Assembly: GCF_018614955.1 (NCBI RefSeq)
Contig: NZ_JAGGNV010000004.1
Location: 1 to 64,000 of the forward strand
DNA: 64,000 nucleotides
Direction: 5' to 3'
Source: Variovorax paradoxus
Lineage (GTDB): Bacteria > Pseudomonadota > Gammaproteobacteria > Burkholderiales > Burkholderiaceae_C
The notes beneath the pieces were generated by a model. It was not told the origin of the DNA. It searched no databases and was given only the letters and a program-made list of their open reading frames with translations. The position numbers and the translations under genes are program-made. Positions 48,538-56,996 of the stretch are shown piece after piece. Numbering within the stretch: position 1 is the stretch's first letter; each line of letters opens with the position of its first letter.

Positions 48538-49503
48538 TTACTTGATGAAGCGGGTGTCGAAGGTGACCGAGAGGTCCTCGGGCACCTTGCGGATCACGCC
48601 GGCCTCCAGCAGGATGGCCTGCGCGTCCTTCATGAAGGGCACGATCTCGGTGGCGAAGAACTTCTGGTTGGCCGCCTTGTCCGACCAGCGCAGGTAGGCC
48701 GAGGACTTGGCGAACTGCTCGCCGGCCTGCTTGACGGCAGCGCCCATGATCTCGTTGGACTTGGCCGGGTCGGCCTTGATCATCTCGATGGCTTCGAAGT
48801 ACGAGTTGGTCAGCGCCTGCGCCGCCTTGGCGTTGGCCTTGAGCCAGGTCGGCGCGCAACCCACCGTGTCCATCACCATCGGGTAGTCGAGCGTGGTCGC
48901 GAGGATCTTGCCGGCCGCCGGGTTGGCGCGCACGGTCGAGAGGTAGGGCTCGTAGGTCATCGCGGCGTCGTTCTGGCCGGCGACGAAGGCCTGCGCGGCG
49001 GGCTGCGGCTCGAGCGAGACCAGCTTGACGTCCTTCATCGTCATGCCGTTCTTGTTGAGCATCCAGGCCAGGCCGAAGTACGGCGCGGTGCCCGGCGCGC
49101 TGACGCCGATGGCCTTGCCCTTCAGGTCGGCGAAGCTTGTGACGTCGTTGCGCACGGCCAGGCCGTCGGCGCCGTAGGACTTGTCCATCTGGAAGATCTG
49201 CACGATCGGCACGCCGTTGGCGTTCCAGGCCACATGCGTCTCGACCGTGGTGGCCGCGCACTGGATGGCGCCCGAGGCCAGTGCCAGGTGGCGGTCCTTC
49301 TGCGGAATCATCTTGATCTCGACCTCCAGCCCGTTCTTCTTGAAGATGCCGGCCTTGTCGGCCAGCGTGAGCGGCGCGAAGCCGGTCCAGCCGGACATGC
49401 CGAGGGCGATCTTGGTTTCCTGCGCCTGGGCGCTCGCCGCCATGCCAGCGACACACACGCCCGCCGCCAGCAGCGAGGCGATTTTTCCGACCGTCTTGAC
49501 CAT
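48538..49503 (-). CDS. NitT/TauT-type ABC solute-binding protein
   Basis: A 321-residue SsuA/THI5-like binding protein. The start at 49503 is chosen for AGGAGA just upstream and the Sec signal SLLAAGVCVAGMAASAQAQ. The mature chain begins TKIALGMSGWTGFAPLTLAD, then GIFKKNGLEVEIKMIPQKD. It is the first gene of the unit SBP-permease-ATPase-hutC. Two palindromes of the HutC type lie upstream. Seventeen further in-frame residues upstream of 49503 are rejected because they are Arg-rich and lie before the signal. Confidence 0.92.
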   Translation of the reverse strand: MVKTVGKIASLLAAGVCVAGMAASAQAQETKIALGMSGWTGFAPLTLADKAGIFKKNGLEVEIKMIPQKDRHLALASGAIQCAATTVETHVAWNANGVPIVQIFQMDKSYGADGLAVRNDVTSFADLKGKAIGVSAPGTAPYFGLAWMLNKNGMTMKDVKLVSLEPQPAAQAFVAGQNDAAMTYEPYLSTVRANPAAGKILATTLDYPMVMDTVGCAPTWLKANAKAAQALTNSYFEAIEMIKADPAKSNEIMGAAVKQAGEQFAKSSAYLRWSDKAANQKFFATEIVPFMKDAQAILLEAGVIRKVPEDLSVTFDTRFIK

Positions 49504-49596
49504 CAAGGTTCTCCTGTTGCGTTTCAAAAATCTTCGATCGCCCCGCTGTCCCATGACAGCACTCAGCAGGGCGCCGAGTGTGGATCACTGCGCTGC

Positions 49597-49612
49597 ACCT
49601 GTATATACAGGT
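49597..49612. promoter_or_regulatory. HutC-type palindrome ACCTGTATATACAGGT
   Basis: A 16-bp perfect palindrome with core GTATATAC (GT-x-TA-x-AC), 94 bp upstream of the first gene of the hut transporter unit. It matches sites known for HutC and is the best operator in the locus. Confidence 0.75.
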
Positions 49613-49690
49613 TAACCCGGGAACGCGCCCGAATTGGAATCCGCCCTCGCCCGCTCCCGGTGCACGAACGGATCGCCATGCACCAAGAAG

Positions 49691-49702
49691 CTGTCTAGAC
49701 AG
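49691..49702. promoter_or_regulatory. HutC-type palindrome CTGTCTAGACAG
   Basis: A 12-bp perfect palindrome with core GTCTAGAC, also of GT-x-TA-x-AC form. It lies 79 bp from the other palindrome and 136 bp upstream of the divergent GntR/FCD gene. It may serve HutC, or link the two units. Confidence 0.6.
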
Positions 49703-49837
49703 GACTGCAGAACAACGAACCCGAGCGCAACCGCAAAGCCCGTGCCAGCCAGTCGCAGCCGCCTTTCTGCGGGTTATTCAGGATTCGCCGGTCCGCTTGT
49801 CGGACAAAGATCGCGTCCTCCCAGCCCTTGCCCCCGC

Positions 49838-50635
49838 ATGGAGGAAAAGTTGGCGATCGAGGCCCCTGCAAGCACCGGCGTGTTTCAGCGTCTGAGTGTC
49901 GAGCCCGCCTACAAGGCGGTGTCGATCGCGATCGAGCGCGCCATCCTGGACGGCAGCCTGCCGCCCGGCTCGGCGCTGCCGACCGAGCAGGAACTGGCCG
50001 AGCGCTTCGGCGTGCACCGCTCCACGGTGCGCGAGGCGATCCGCCAGGTCGAGCAGGAAGGCCTGCTGCAACGCCGCGAAGGACGGCGGCTGTTCGTCTA
50101 CCTCCCGGGCGTGCAGGATCTGGCGCCGCGCGCCACCCGGCTGCTGCTGTTGCAGCAGACCACCTTCCAGGAGCTTTGGGAGCTGGCCATGTCGCTGGAG
50201 CCGCTGGCCGCGCGGCTGGCCGCCCTGCGCGCCGAGCCGCAGGACCTGCAGCAGTTGAAAGACAACCTCGCCGCCGGCGACAAGGCGCGCGACCTGCCGG
50301 CCCAGGTGCGGCTGGACGTCGAATTCCATGCGCTCGTCGGCCGCGCCAGCCACAACCGCGCGCTGATGCTGGCGCGCGAGCCGGTCGGGCTCTTATACAG
50401 CCCGACGCTCTTGCGCATCTTCAGCCACCTGCCGCAAGCCGAGACCCGCAACCGGGCCGCGCACCACCGCATCGTCGATGCGCTGATGCGGCGCGATGCC
50501 GACGCCTCGGCCGAATGGACGCACAAGCACATGGTCGATTTTCAACGCGGCTTCGCGATGGCCGGCCTGGACATGGCCACGCCGATCGCGGCGCCGCCCC
50601 CCCGCGGCAAAACATCAACAGGAGACATGACATGA
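49838..50635 (+). CDS. GntR/FCD-family regulator
   Basis: A 265-residue regulator. The HTH is PTEQELAERFGVHRSTVREA, then RQVEQEGLLQRREGRRLFV. The helical FCD domain follows with possible metal His residues (LDVEFHALVGRASHN, RNRAAHHRIVDALM). It begins with the Met at 49838; the frame extends further up without support. Its stop overlaps the next start (ATGA), so it is co-translated with the binding protein. It is likely the local control protein of the 49.8-58.0 kb island and senses the imported compound. Confidence 0.9.
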   Translation: MEEKLAIEAPASTGVFQRLSVEPAYKAVSIAIERAILDGSLPPGSALPTEQELAERFGVHRSTVREAIRQVEQEGLLQRREGRRLFVYLPGVQDLAPRATRLLLLQQTTFQELWELAMSLEPLAARLAALRAEPQDLQQLKDNLAAGDKARDLPAQVRLDVEFHALVGRASHNRALMLAREPVGLLYSPTLLRIFSHLPQAETRNRAAHHRIVDALMRRDADASAEWTHKHMVDFQRGFAMAGLDMATPIAAPPPRGKTSTGDMT

Positions 50636-51942
50636 CCCGACGCATCGAAGTGAAGCAGTATCTGCATCGTGCTGCGGCGCTGGCAGCGCTGGCCACGGGA
50701 ATGGCCGGCGCGCATGCGCAGGAGACCTTCAAGGTCGGCATCGTCAGCTTCCTTTCGGGCCAGGCGGCCGAAAGCTTCGGCATCCCCGCGGTCAACGGCG
50801 CCAAGGTGCTGGTGGATGCCTTCAACAAGGGCGGCGCACCGGCGCCCTACAACAAGGTTGGCTTCGGCGGGATGAAGATCGAGCCGGTGTACGTCGACGA
50901 GAACGGCGGCGCCACCAAGCAGGTGCAGGAGCTGCGCAATCTCTACGACCGCGAGAAGGTCGATGCGGTGGTCGGCTATGTCAGCTCCGGCGACTGCCTC
51001 GCGGTGGCGCCCGCGGCCGAGGAGATGAAGAAGTTCCTGATCCTCTATGACTGCGGCACGCCGCGCATCTTCGAGGACAACAAGTTCGCTTACGTCTTCC
51101 GCACCGCCTCGCACGGGGCGATGGACAACGTGGCGCTCGCGCGCTATCTGCAGGCGCGCAACGTGAAAGCCGACAGCTTCAACATGATCAACCAGGACTA
51201 CGCCTGGGGCCAGGACTCGAAGAAGGACTTCACCTGGTCGATGGAAAAGCTCTTTCCCAACGCCAAGCTGGGCGAAGACCAGTTGCCCAAGTTCGGCGCG
51301 GGCCAGTACGGCACCGAGATCTCGGCCTTGATGGCCAAGCCGGCCGACGTCACGCATTCCAGCCTGTGGGGCGGCGACCTGCAGGCCTTCGTGCTGCAGG
51401 CCGGCCCGCGCGGCCTCTTCAAGCGCACGCAGGTCGTGCTGTCGGCGGCCGACCATGTGCTGCCGGGCCTGGGCGAGAAGATGCCCGACGGCACGATCCT
51501 CGGCGCGCGCGGCGCCTACGGCCTGATGTCGCCGAAGTCGGCGCTCAACGACTGGTGGTGGGACCTTTACTCCAAGGCCTACAACGGCTACCCGGTGCAG
51601 GCTCCGTACCGCATGGCGCAGTCGCTGCTGGGCCTGAAGCTGGCGGTCGAGAAGGCGATGGCCGCCAACGGCGGCAAGAAGCCCAGCCACGAGCAACTGG
51701 CCGCTGCGCTCAAGGGCCTGGAGTGGGACTCGCCCGCCGGCCGCATCCGCATGGCGCTGGGCGACGGCCACCAGGCCATGCAGGACACGGCGATCGGCAA
51801 GACGCGCTACGACGCCGCCAAGAAGATGGTGGTGCTGGAAGACATCCTTCGCTTCCCAGCCGAGTGCGTCAACCCGCCGGCGAACATGAAGTCGGAGGAA
51901 TGGATCAAGGCGGGGTTCCCCGGCGCCAAGGGTTGCCCCTGA
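50632..51942 (+). CDS. Liv-type ABC solute-binding protein
   Basis: A 436-residue periplasmic binding protein. It has a Sec signal (LHRAAALAALATGMAGAHAQ), then FKVGIVSFLSGQAAESFGIP, GYVSSGDCLAVAPAAEEMKK and SFNMINQDYAWGQDSKKDF. The start at 50632 is preceded by AGGAGA. It is longer than LivJ and belongs to the group handling aromatic and other organic acids. The four genes after it complete the importer. Confidence 0.92.
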   Translation: MTRRIEVKQYLHRAAALAALATGMAGAHAQETFKVGIVSFLSGQAAESFGIPAVNGAKVLVDAFNKGGAPAPYNKVGFGGMKIEPVYVDENGGATKQVQELRNLYDREKVDAVVGYVSSGDCLAVAPAAEEMKKFLILYDCGTPRIFEDNKFAYVFRTASHGAMDNVALARYLQARNVKADSFNMINQDYAWGQDSKKDFTWSMEKLFPNAKLGEDQLPKFGAGQYGTEISALMAKPADVTHSSLWGGDLQAFVLQAGPRGLFKRTQVVLSAADHVLPGLGEKMPDGTILGARGAYGLMSPKSALNDWWWDLYSKAYNGYPVQAPYRMAQSLLGLKLAVEKAMAANGGKKPSHEQLAAALKGLEWDSPAGRIRMALGDGHQAMQDTAIGKTRYDAAKKMVVLEDILRFPAECVNPPANMKSEEWIKAGFPGAKGCP

Positions 51943-51957
51943 GGCCCGGCGGCCGAG

Positions 51958-52854
51958 ATGAGCGCTCTCGTCACGATCCTGATCGACGGCCTGACCTACG
52001 CGTCGTGGCTGTTCATCGTCGCCCTCGGGCTCACGCTGGTGTTCGGCGTGCTCAAGATCCTCAACATCGCGCACGGCAGCTTCTATGCGCTCGGTGCCTA
52101 TGCCGCGGCCAGTTTCGTCGGCTGGGGCGCCAGCCTCAAGTGGGCGCCCGCGCTCTCGCTCGTGGCCATGCTGCTGGCCGCGGTGGCCGTGGCCGTGGTG
52201 CTGGCGCCGCTGACCGAGCGCGGCTTGCTGCGCTTCTTCTACGGCCGCGACGAAGTGCTGCTGGTGCTCGTGACCTACGCGATGTTCCTGATCATGGAAG
52301 ACCTCACCAAGCTGATCTGGGGAACCAATCCGTACTACGTGTCGGAGCCCTACGGCCTGTTCGGCAACCTCGACATCGGCATCCAGAGCTGGGTGGGCTA
52401 CGACTTCGCGCTGGTGGCGCTGGCGGTGGTGGTCGGCGGCGCGGTGTGGTGGGGCCTGAACCGCACGCGCCAGGGCAAGATCATGCTGGCGGTGATCCAC
52501 AGCGCCGAGGTGGCGTCGAGCATGGGCGTCAACGTGTCGCGCGTCTACATGATCGCGTTCACGGCCGGCATCTTCCTGGCAGCGCTCGGCGGGGCCTTCA
52601 CGGCGCCGATGATCTCGGTGCAACCGGGCGTCTCGGTGGGCGTGATCATCGTGTCTTTCGCGGTGGTCATCATCGGCGGCCTCGGCAGCATCGAGGGCGC
52701 GGCGGTCGGCGCGCTGATCGTCGGGCTGGCCCGCTCCTTCGCGGTGCACATGGCGCCGGTGGCCGAGCTGTTCTCCATCTACATCGTGATGGCCGTGGTG
52801 CTGATGTTCCGGCCCGAGGGCCTGTTCCAGCGCACCCAGGCGCGCAAGATCTGA
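51958..52854 (+). CDS. Liv-type ABC permease (LivH-like)
   Basis: A 298-residue permease with eight or so helices: IDGLTYASWLFIVALGLTLV, then ILNIAHGSFYALGAYAAASF, and the late VVIIGGLGSIEGAAVGALIV. It starts 15 bp after the binding-protein gene. In contrast with the nicotinate locus, LivH and LivM are separate here. It forms the channel with the next gene product. Confidence 0.93.
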   Translation: MSALVTILIDGLTYASWLFIVALGLTLVFGVLKILNIAHGSFYALGAYAAASFVGWGASLKWAPALSLVAMLLAAVAVAVVLAPLTERGLLRFFYGRDEVLLVLVTYAMFLIMEDLTKLIWGTNPYYVSEPYGLFGNLDIGIQSWVGYDFALVALAVVVGGAVWWGLNRTRQGKIMLAVIHSAEVASSMGVNVSRVYMIAFTAGIFLAALGGAFTAPMISVQPGVSVGVIIVSFAVVIIGGLGSIEGAAVGALIVGLARSFAVHMAPVAELFSIYIVMAVVLMFRPEGLFQRTQARKI

Positions 52855-52858
52855 CGCC

Positions 52859-53848
52859 ATGGCAGCAGCGATCCTGAGACCCTCCGCCACGGCGCTTCCG
52901 CGCCGGGCCGCGATCCGGCGCCGGCGCAGTGCCGTGCTGGGCCTCGGCGCTTTCCTCCTGCTCGCCGTCGCGGGCTGGTTCAGCCCGCGCTGGCTCACCT
53001 TCCTGGTCACCATGGCGGCGGCCAACGGCCTGGTGTCGCTCGGCATCGTCGGCCTGATGCGCGGCGGCGTGGTGCCTTTCGGCCAGGGCATGCTCTTCGC
53101 CGCCGGCGGCTACAGCGCGGCGCTCATCTACAACAAGCTGGGCTTCACCGATGCGCTGGGGCTGACGCTGGCCGGCGGCGTCGCCGCGGTCGTGCTCGCC
53201 GCGCCCTTCGCGCCGCTCCTGTCGCGCTACCGCGGCATCTTCTTCGCGATGCTGACGCTGGCCCTGTCGATGGTGGCCTACGGCCTCCTGATGAAGCTCG
53301 ACATGCTGGGCGGCTCGGACGGATTCAATCTCGGGCGGCCCACGCTTCTCGGGCAGAAGTTGCCCGATGCGCACACGGGCTACATCCTCTACCTGCTCAC
53401 CATCGGCGTCGCGACGGCGATGGCGGTGCTGGCGCGGGTCTACTTCGACAGCACGCGCGGGCTGGTGACGCTGGCGGTGCGCGAGAACGAGCTGCGCGTC
53501 GAATACCTGGGCGGCTCCGTGCGCCAGGCGATGACCATCAACTTCATCCTGGCGGCCTTCTGCGGCGGCCTGGGCGGCGCGCTGGCCGTGATGTCGCTGG
53601 GCCATATCGAGCCGCACTTCAGTTTCTGGACCACCTCGGGCGAGTTCGTCTTCGTCGCCATCCTGGCCGGCTGGCAGAGCGTGGCCGCGGTGTTCCTGGC
53701 CAGCACGGTGCTGGAGGTGGTGCGCTCGTTCTCCAGCGCCTACTTTCCCAACACCTGGCAGCTGGCGCTGGGCCTGTTCCTGCTGTTCGTGATCCGCTTC
53801 CTGCCGCGCGGCATCGGCTCGCTGTGGATGAAGAGGGGCCGAGGATGA
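52859..53848 (+). CDS. Liv-type ABC permease (LivM-like)
   Basis: A 329-residue permease. After a basic N-terminus (RRAAIRRRRSAVLGLG) it has GLMRGGVVPFGQGMLFAAGG, YRGIFFAMLTLALSMVAYGL and the loop AVRENELRVEYLGGSVRQAM. It starts 4 bp after the LivH-like gene and overlaps the LivG-like start (ATGA), showing one tightly coupled operon. Confidence 0.92.
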   Translation: MAAAILRPSATALPRRAAIRRRRSAVLGLGAFLLLAVAGWFSPRWLTFLVTMAAANGLVSLGIVGLMRGGVVPFGQGMLFAAGGYSAALIYNKLGFTDALGLTLAGGVAAVVLAAPFAPLLSRYRGIFFAMLTLALSMVAYGLLMKLDMLGGSDGFNLGRPTLLGQKLPDAHTGYILYLLTIGVATAMAVLARVYFDSTRGLVTLAVRENELRVEYLGGSVRQAMTINFILAAFCGGLGGALAVMSLGHIEPHFSFWTTSGEFVFVAILAGWQSVAAVFLASTVLEVVRSFSSAYFPNTWQLALGLFLLFVIRFLPRGIGSLWMKRGRG

Positions 53849-54660
53849 GCGACGCCCGGCCGCCCGAAGGCGCTCGCACCGCAGCCGAAGGCGAAGGTGG
53901 TACGCCAATGCCCGCCGTGCTCGAGGCGCACGGCGTCAACAAGCGCTTCGATGCGGTGGTGGCGGCGGCCGACATCCACATCAGCGTCGCCGCCGGCGAG
54001 CGCGTCAGCCTGATCGGCAGCAACGGCGCGGGCAAGACCACCTTCGTCAACATGATCACCGGCTACCTGAAGCCCGACGAAGGCCGCATCACGCTGGACG
54101 GCCGCGACATCACGCCGCTGGCGCCGCGCGCCATCACGCGGCTGGGCGTGGCGCGCTCGTTCCAGATCCCGCAGCTCTACGCCGAGCTGACGGTGCTCGA
54201 CAACATGCTGGTGGCCAACGCCTGCCACGACCAGCGCCTGAGCTTCTGGCAACCCGCGCGGCGCGGCGAGGCGATCGAGCGCGCAGAGGCGCTGCTCGAG
54301 CGCTTCCGGCTCACCGAGCACCGCGAGCGCCGCGTGGCCGAGCTGCCCGGCGGCGTGCGCAAGCTGCTGGACATCGCGATGGCGCTGACGGCGGCGCCGA
54401 AGCTGCTGCTCCTGGACGAGCCCACCAGCGGCGTCTCGGCCGAAGAGAAGTTCCCGATGATGGAAACCATCATGGCCGCGCTCGGCGAGGAGGCGATGAC
54501 GGTGCTCTTCGTCGAGCACGACATGGACATCGTCGAACGCTACGCCAGCCGCGTGGTGGCCTTCTACAGCGGCCGCATCATCGCCGACGGCGCGCCGGGC
54601 GAGGCGCTCGCCACCGACGAGGTTCGCCGCTACGTGACCGGCGAATTGCTGAAGGAGTAG
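53845..54660 (+). CDS. Liv-type ABC ATP-binding protein (LivG-like)
   Basis: A 271-residue ATPase. Walker A is GSNGAGKTT, Walker B LLLLDEPTSGVSAEEK, and the switch is FVEHDMDIVERY. The signature helix reads ELPGGVRKLLDIAMALTA, where Pro replaces the usual Ser of LSGGQ and Val the Gln, an unusual form. A hydrophilic N-terminal extension of about 25 residues (MSDARPPEGARTAAEGEGG) precedes the domain; an internal Met29 is an alternative start. It overlaps LivM by 4 bp. Confidence 0.9.
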   Translation: MSDARPPEGARTAAEGEGGTPMPAVLEAHGVNKRFDAVVAAADIHISVAAGERVSLIGSNGAGKTTFVNMITGYLKPDEGRITLDGRDITPLAPRAITRLGVARSFQIPQLYAELTVLDNMLVANACHDQRLSFWQPARRGEAIERAEALLERFRLTEHRERRVAELPGGVRKLLDIAMALTAAPKLLLLDEPTSGVSAEEKFPMMETIMAALGEEAMTVLFVEHDMDIVERYASRVVAFYSGRIIADGAPGEALATDEVRRYVTGELLKE

Positions 54661-54664
54661 ACGC

Positions 54665-55318
54665 ATGCTGCAGATCGAAGACCTGCATGTCGCGATCCAG
54701 TCGGTGGAAGCCCTGCGCGGGCTGTCGCTTTCGGTCGGCAACGGCGGCATGGTCGGGCTGGTCGGGCGCAACGGCGCCGGCAAGACCACGCTGATGCGCG
54801 CGGTGATGGGCCATCTGAAGCCCTCGCGCGGCCGCATCGTCTTCGATGGGCACGACCTGGCCGCGCTGCCGCCGCACGCGCGGGCCGCTTTAGGCATCGG
54901 CTACATGCCGGAAGACCGCGGCCTGGTGCCCGAGCTGACGGTGGAAGAGAACATCCTGGTGCCGGTGTGGGTCAACAAGTCGCTGCACGAGGCCGACCGG
55001 CTCGCGCTGGTGTACCGCGTGCTGCCCGAGCTGCAGGAGATGCGCGCGCGCCGCGCGCTGCTCTTGTCCGGCGGGCAGCAGAAGCTGGTGGCGCTGGCAC
55101 GCGCGCTCGCCGTCGGCACGCGCCTGCTGCTGCTCGACGAGCCCTTCGAAGGGGTGGCGCCGGTGCTGTCGAAGCGCCTGAGTGAAGTGATCGGCGGCCT
55201 CAAGGGCAGCGAGATCTCGGTGCTGATCGCGCAGAGCGACCTCAATCACTCGCGCCGCATCGTCGACGGCGAGGTCGTGATCGAGCGTGGCGCCAACCTG
55301 GCGAGGGCCTCCGCATGA
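54665..55318 (+). CDS. Liv-type ABC ATP-binding protein (LivF-like)
   Basis: A 217-residue ATPase, about 20 residues shorter than common LivF. Walker A GRNGAGKTT, signature LLLSGGQQKLVALARALAVG, Walker B RLLLLDEPFEGVAPV and the switch region LIAQSDLNHSRRI, where Gln-Ser-Asp takes the place of the more usual Glu-Gln-Asn. It starts 4 bp after the LivG-like stop. A 20-codon reading frame at 55315 after it is not considered a gene. Confidence 0.9.
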   Translation: MLQIEDLHVAIQSVEALRGLSLSVGNGGMVGLVGRNGAGKTTLMRAVMGHLKPSRGRIVFDGHDLAALPPHARAALGIGYMPEDRGLVPELTVEENILVPVWVNKSLHEADRLALVYRVLPELQEMRARRALLLSGGQQKLVALARALAVGTRLLLLDEPFEGVAPVLSKRLSEVIGGLKGSEISVLIAQSDLNHSRRIVDGEVVIERGANLARASA

Positions 55319-55373
55319 GCCGCCGGGCCGCTCCCATGGCGAATACCGCAGCGCGGAGCGCGGAGGTTGCCGA

Positions 55374-56951
55374 ATGAACCACTGGCGGGATTTCGCGGTG
55401 CCGCCGATGCGCCACGAGGCGCTGTACGGCGATCGCGTCGTGCGCTGCTTCGCCGAGCGCCCGGCGAGCCTGCATGCCATGTTCGAGCGCGCCCGCAGCA
55501 CGCGCGCGCAGCACGATGCGGTGGTCTGCGAAGGCCGCCGGTGGAGCTATCCGGAGACCGGCGAGGCCGCCGATCGCCTGGCCGGCGCCTTCGCGGCCGC
55601 GGGCATCGCGGCCGGCGAGCGGGTGCTGATGCTGATGGGCAACCGGCCCGAGTTCCTGTTCGTGCTGCTGGCGCTGCAGCGGCTCGGCGCGATCGCAGTG
55701 CCGGTGGGCGTGCGCGAGCAGCGACCAGGCCTGGCCTACATCGCGCAGCAGTGCGGCGCCAAGGCGATCGTGTTCGACGACGCGCTGGCCGATCGCCTGC
55801 CCGATGGCACGGAAGCGCAGTCGCTGGCGCTGCGTTTCGCCGCATCGAAGCTGGCCGCGATGGCCGATGCGGCGCCGCCACCACCGCCGGCAGCCGCCGT
55901 GCGGGAGACCGATGTCGCGGTGATCCTCTACACCTCGGGCACCACCGGCCATCCCAAGGGCGCGCTGCTCACGCATCTGTCGATCGCGCATTCGGTGCTG
56001 CACTTCCAGGCCTGCATGGGCCTCCAGCCCGGCGACCGCTCGGCGCTGGCGGTACCGGCCAGCCACGTGACCGGGCTGATCGCGATCATCGCGGCGATGT
56101 GGCAGGTCGGCGGCACGGTGGTCGTCGTGTCTGAGTTCAAGGCCGAGCCCTTCGTGCGCCTGATGGCGAGCGAGCGCGTCAGCCACACGCTGATGGTGCC
56201 GGCGATGTACCAGCTGTGCCTGCTGTGCGAGGCCTTCGGCCGCGAGGACCTGTCGGCCTGGCGCATCGGCGGCTATGGCGGCGCGCCGATGCCGGTGGCG
56301 ACCATCGATGCGCTCAGGGAGCGGCTGCCGGGCCTGACGCTCGTCAATGCCTACGGCGCCACCGAAACCACATCGCCCGCGACGATGATGCCTGCAGGGC
56401 TGACCCGCGCGCATGCTGATTCGGTCGGCGTGGCGCTGCCCGCGGCCGAGATCCGCGTGATGGACGACGAGGGCCGCGAAGTCGCGCCCGGCGAAACCGG
56501 CGAACTCTGGATCGGCGGCCCGATGGTGGTGCCCGGCTACTGGGCCACCCCGGAGGCCACGGCCGCGTCGTTCACGGCCGGCTTCTGGCACTCGGGCGAT
56601 CTCGGCGCGATCGATGCGCAGGGCTTCGTGCGCATCTTCGACCGCAAGAAGGACATGCTCAACCGCGGCGGCTTCAAGATCTACTCGGTCGAGGTCGAGA
56701 ACGTGCTGATGGCCTGGCCGGGCGTCGCCGAGGCGGCGGTCGTCGGCAAGCCCTGCGCGGTGCTGGGCGAACGGGTCCACGCCTTCCTTTACGCGCCCGG
56801 CATCACGCCGGACGACGCTGCGCTGCGACGTCACTGCGCAGAGCGCCTGGCCGACTACAAGGTGCCCGAGAGCTTCATCTGGAGCGCGGCGCCGCTGCCG
56901 CGCAATGCCAACGGCAAGCTGATGAAGCGGGTGCTGCGCGCGCAGCTGTGA
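55374..56951 (+). CDS. AMP-dependent acid-CoA ligase
   Basis: A 525-residue ANL-family enzyme. The P-loop motif is ILYTSGTTGHPKGALLTH, the A5 motif VNAYGATETTSP, the A7/A8 region HSGDLGAIDAQGFVRIFDRK and RGGFKIYSVEVENVLMAWPG, and the final catalytic Lys in PRNANGKLMKRVL. It activates an organic acid as acyl-CoA. Placed behind a Liv-type importer it presumably acts on the imported compound. Which acid is not decidable; medium-chain and aromatic acids are both plausible. Start at 55374 from AGG upstream. Confidence 0.9.
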   Translation: MNHWRDFAVPPMRHEALYGDRVVRCFAERPASLHAMFERARSTRAQHDAVVCEGRRWSYPETGEAADRLAGAFAAAGIAAGERVLMLMGNRPEFLFVLLALQRLGAIAVPVGVREQRPGLAYIAQQCGAKAIVFDDALADRLPDGTEAQSLALRFAASKLAAMADAAPPPPPAAAVRETDVAVILYTSGTTGHPKGALLTHLSIAHSVLHFQACMGLQPGDRSALAVPASHVTGLIAIIAAMWQVGGTVVVVSEFKAEPFVRLMASERVSHTLMVPAMYQLCLLCEAFGREDLSAWRIGGYGGAPMPVATIDALRERLPGLTLVNAYGATETTSPATMMPAGLTRAHADSVGVALPAAEIRVMDDEGREVAPGETGELWIGGPMVVPGYWATPEATAASFTAGFWHSGDLGAIDAQGFVRIFDRKKDMLNRGGFKIYSVEVENVLMAWPGVAEAAVVGKPCAVLGERVHAFLYAPGITPDDAALRRHCAERLADYKVPESFIWSAAPLPRNANGKLMKRVLRAQL

Positions 56952-56996
56952 ATTCGTTTCTACAGGGAGTTGTTCAGATACGAGAGGAGAAGAAGC

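Larger units (their letters stand above)
49504..49837. promoter_or_regulatory. Divergent control region, transporter/hutC unit and GntR unit
   Basis: A 334-bp gap between divergent units. It contains two separate perfect palindromes (listed individually) and no credible gene; a longer plus-strand frame starting at 49634 has no support. It should hold the promoters of both the hut transport-hutC unit and the GntR/FCD-led island. Confidence 0.6.

Noticed and set aside
55315-55377. A 20-codon frame between livF-like and ligase genes
   Set aside because: Too short, Arg/Ala-rich, no conservation visible; likely leader sequence.
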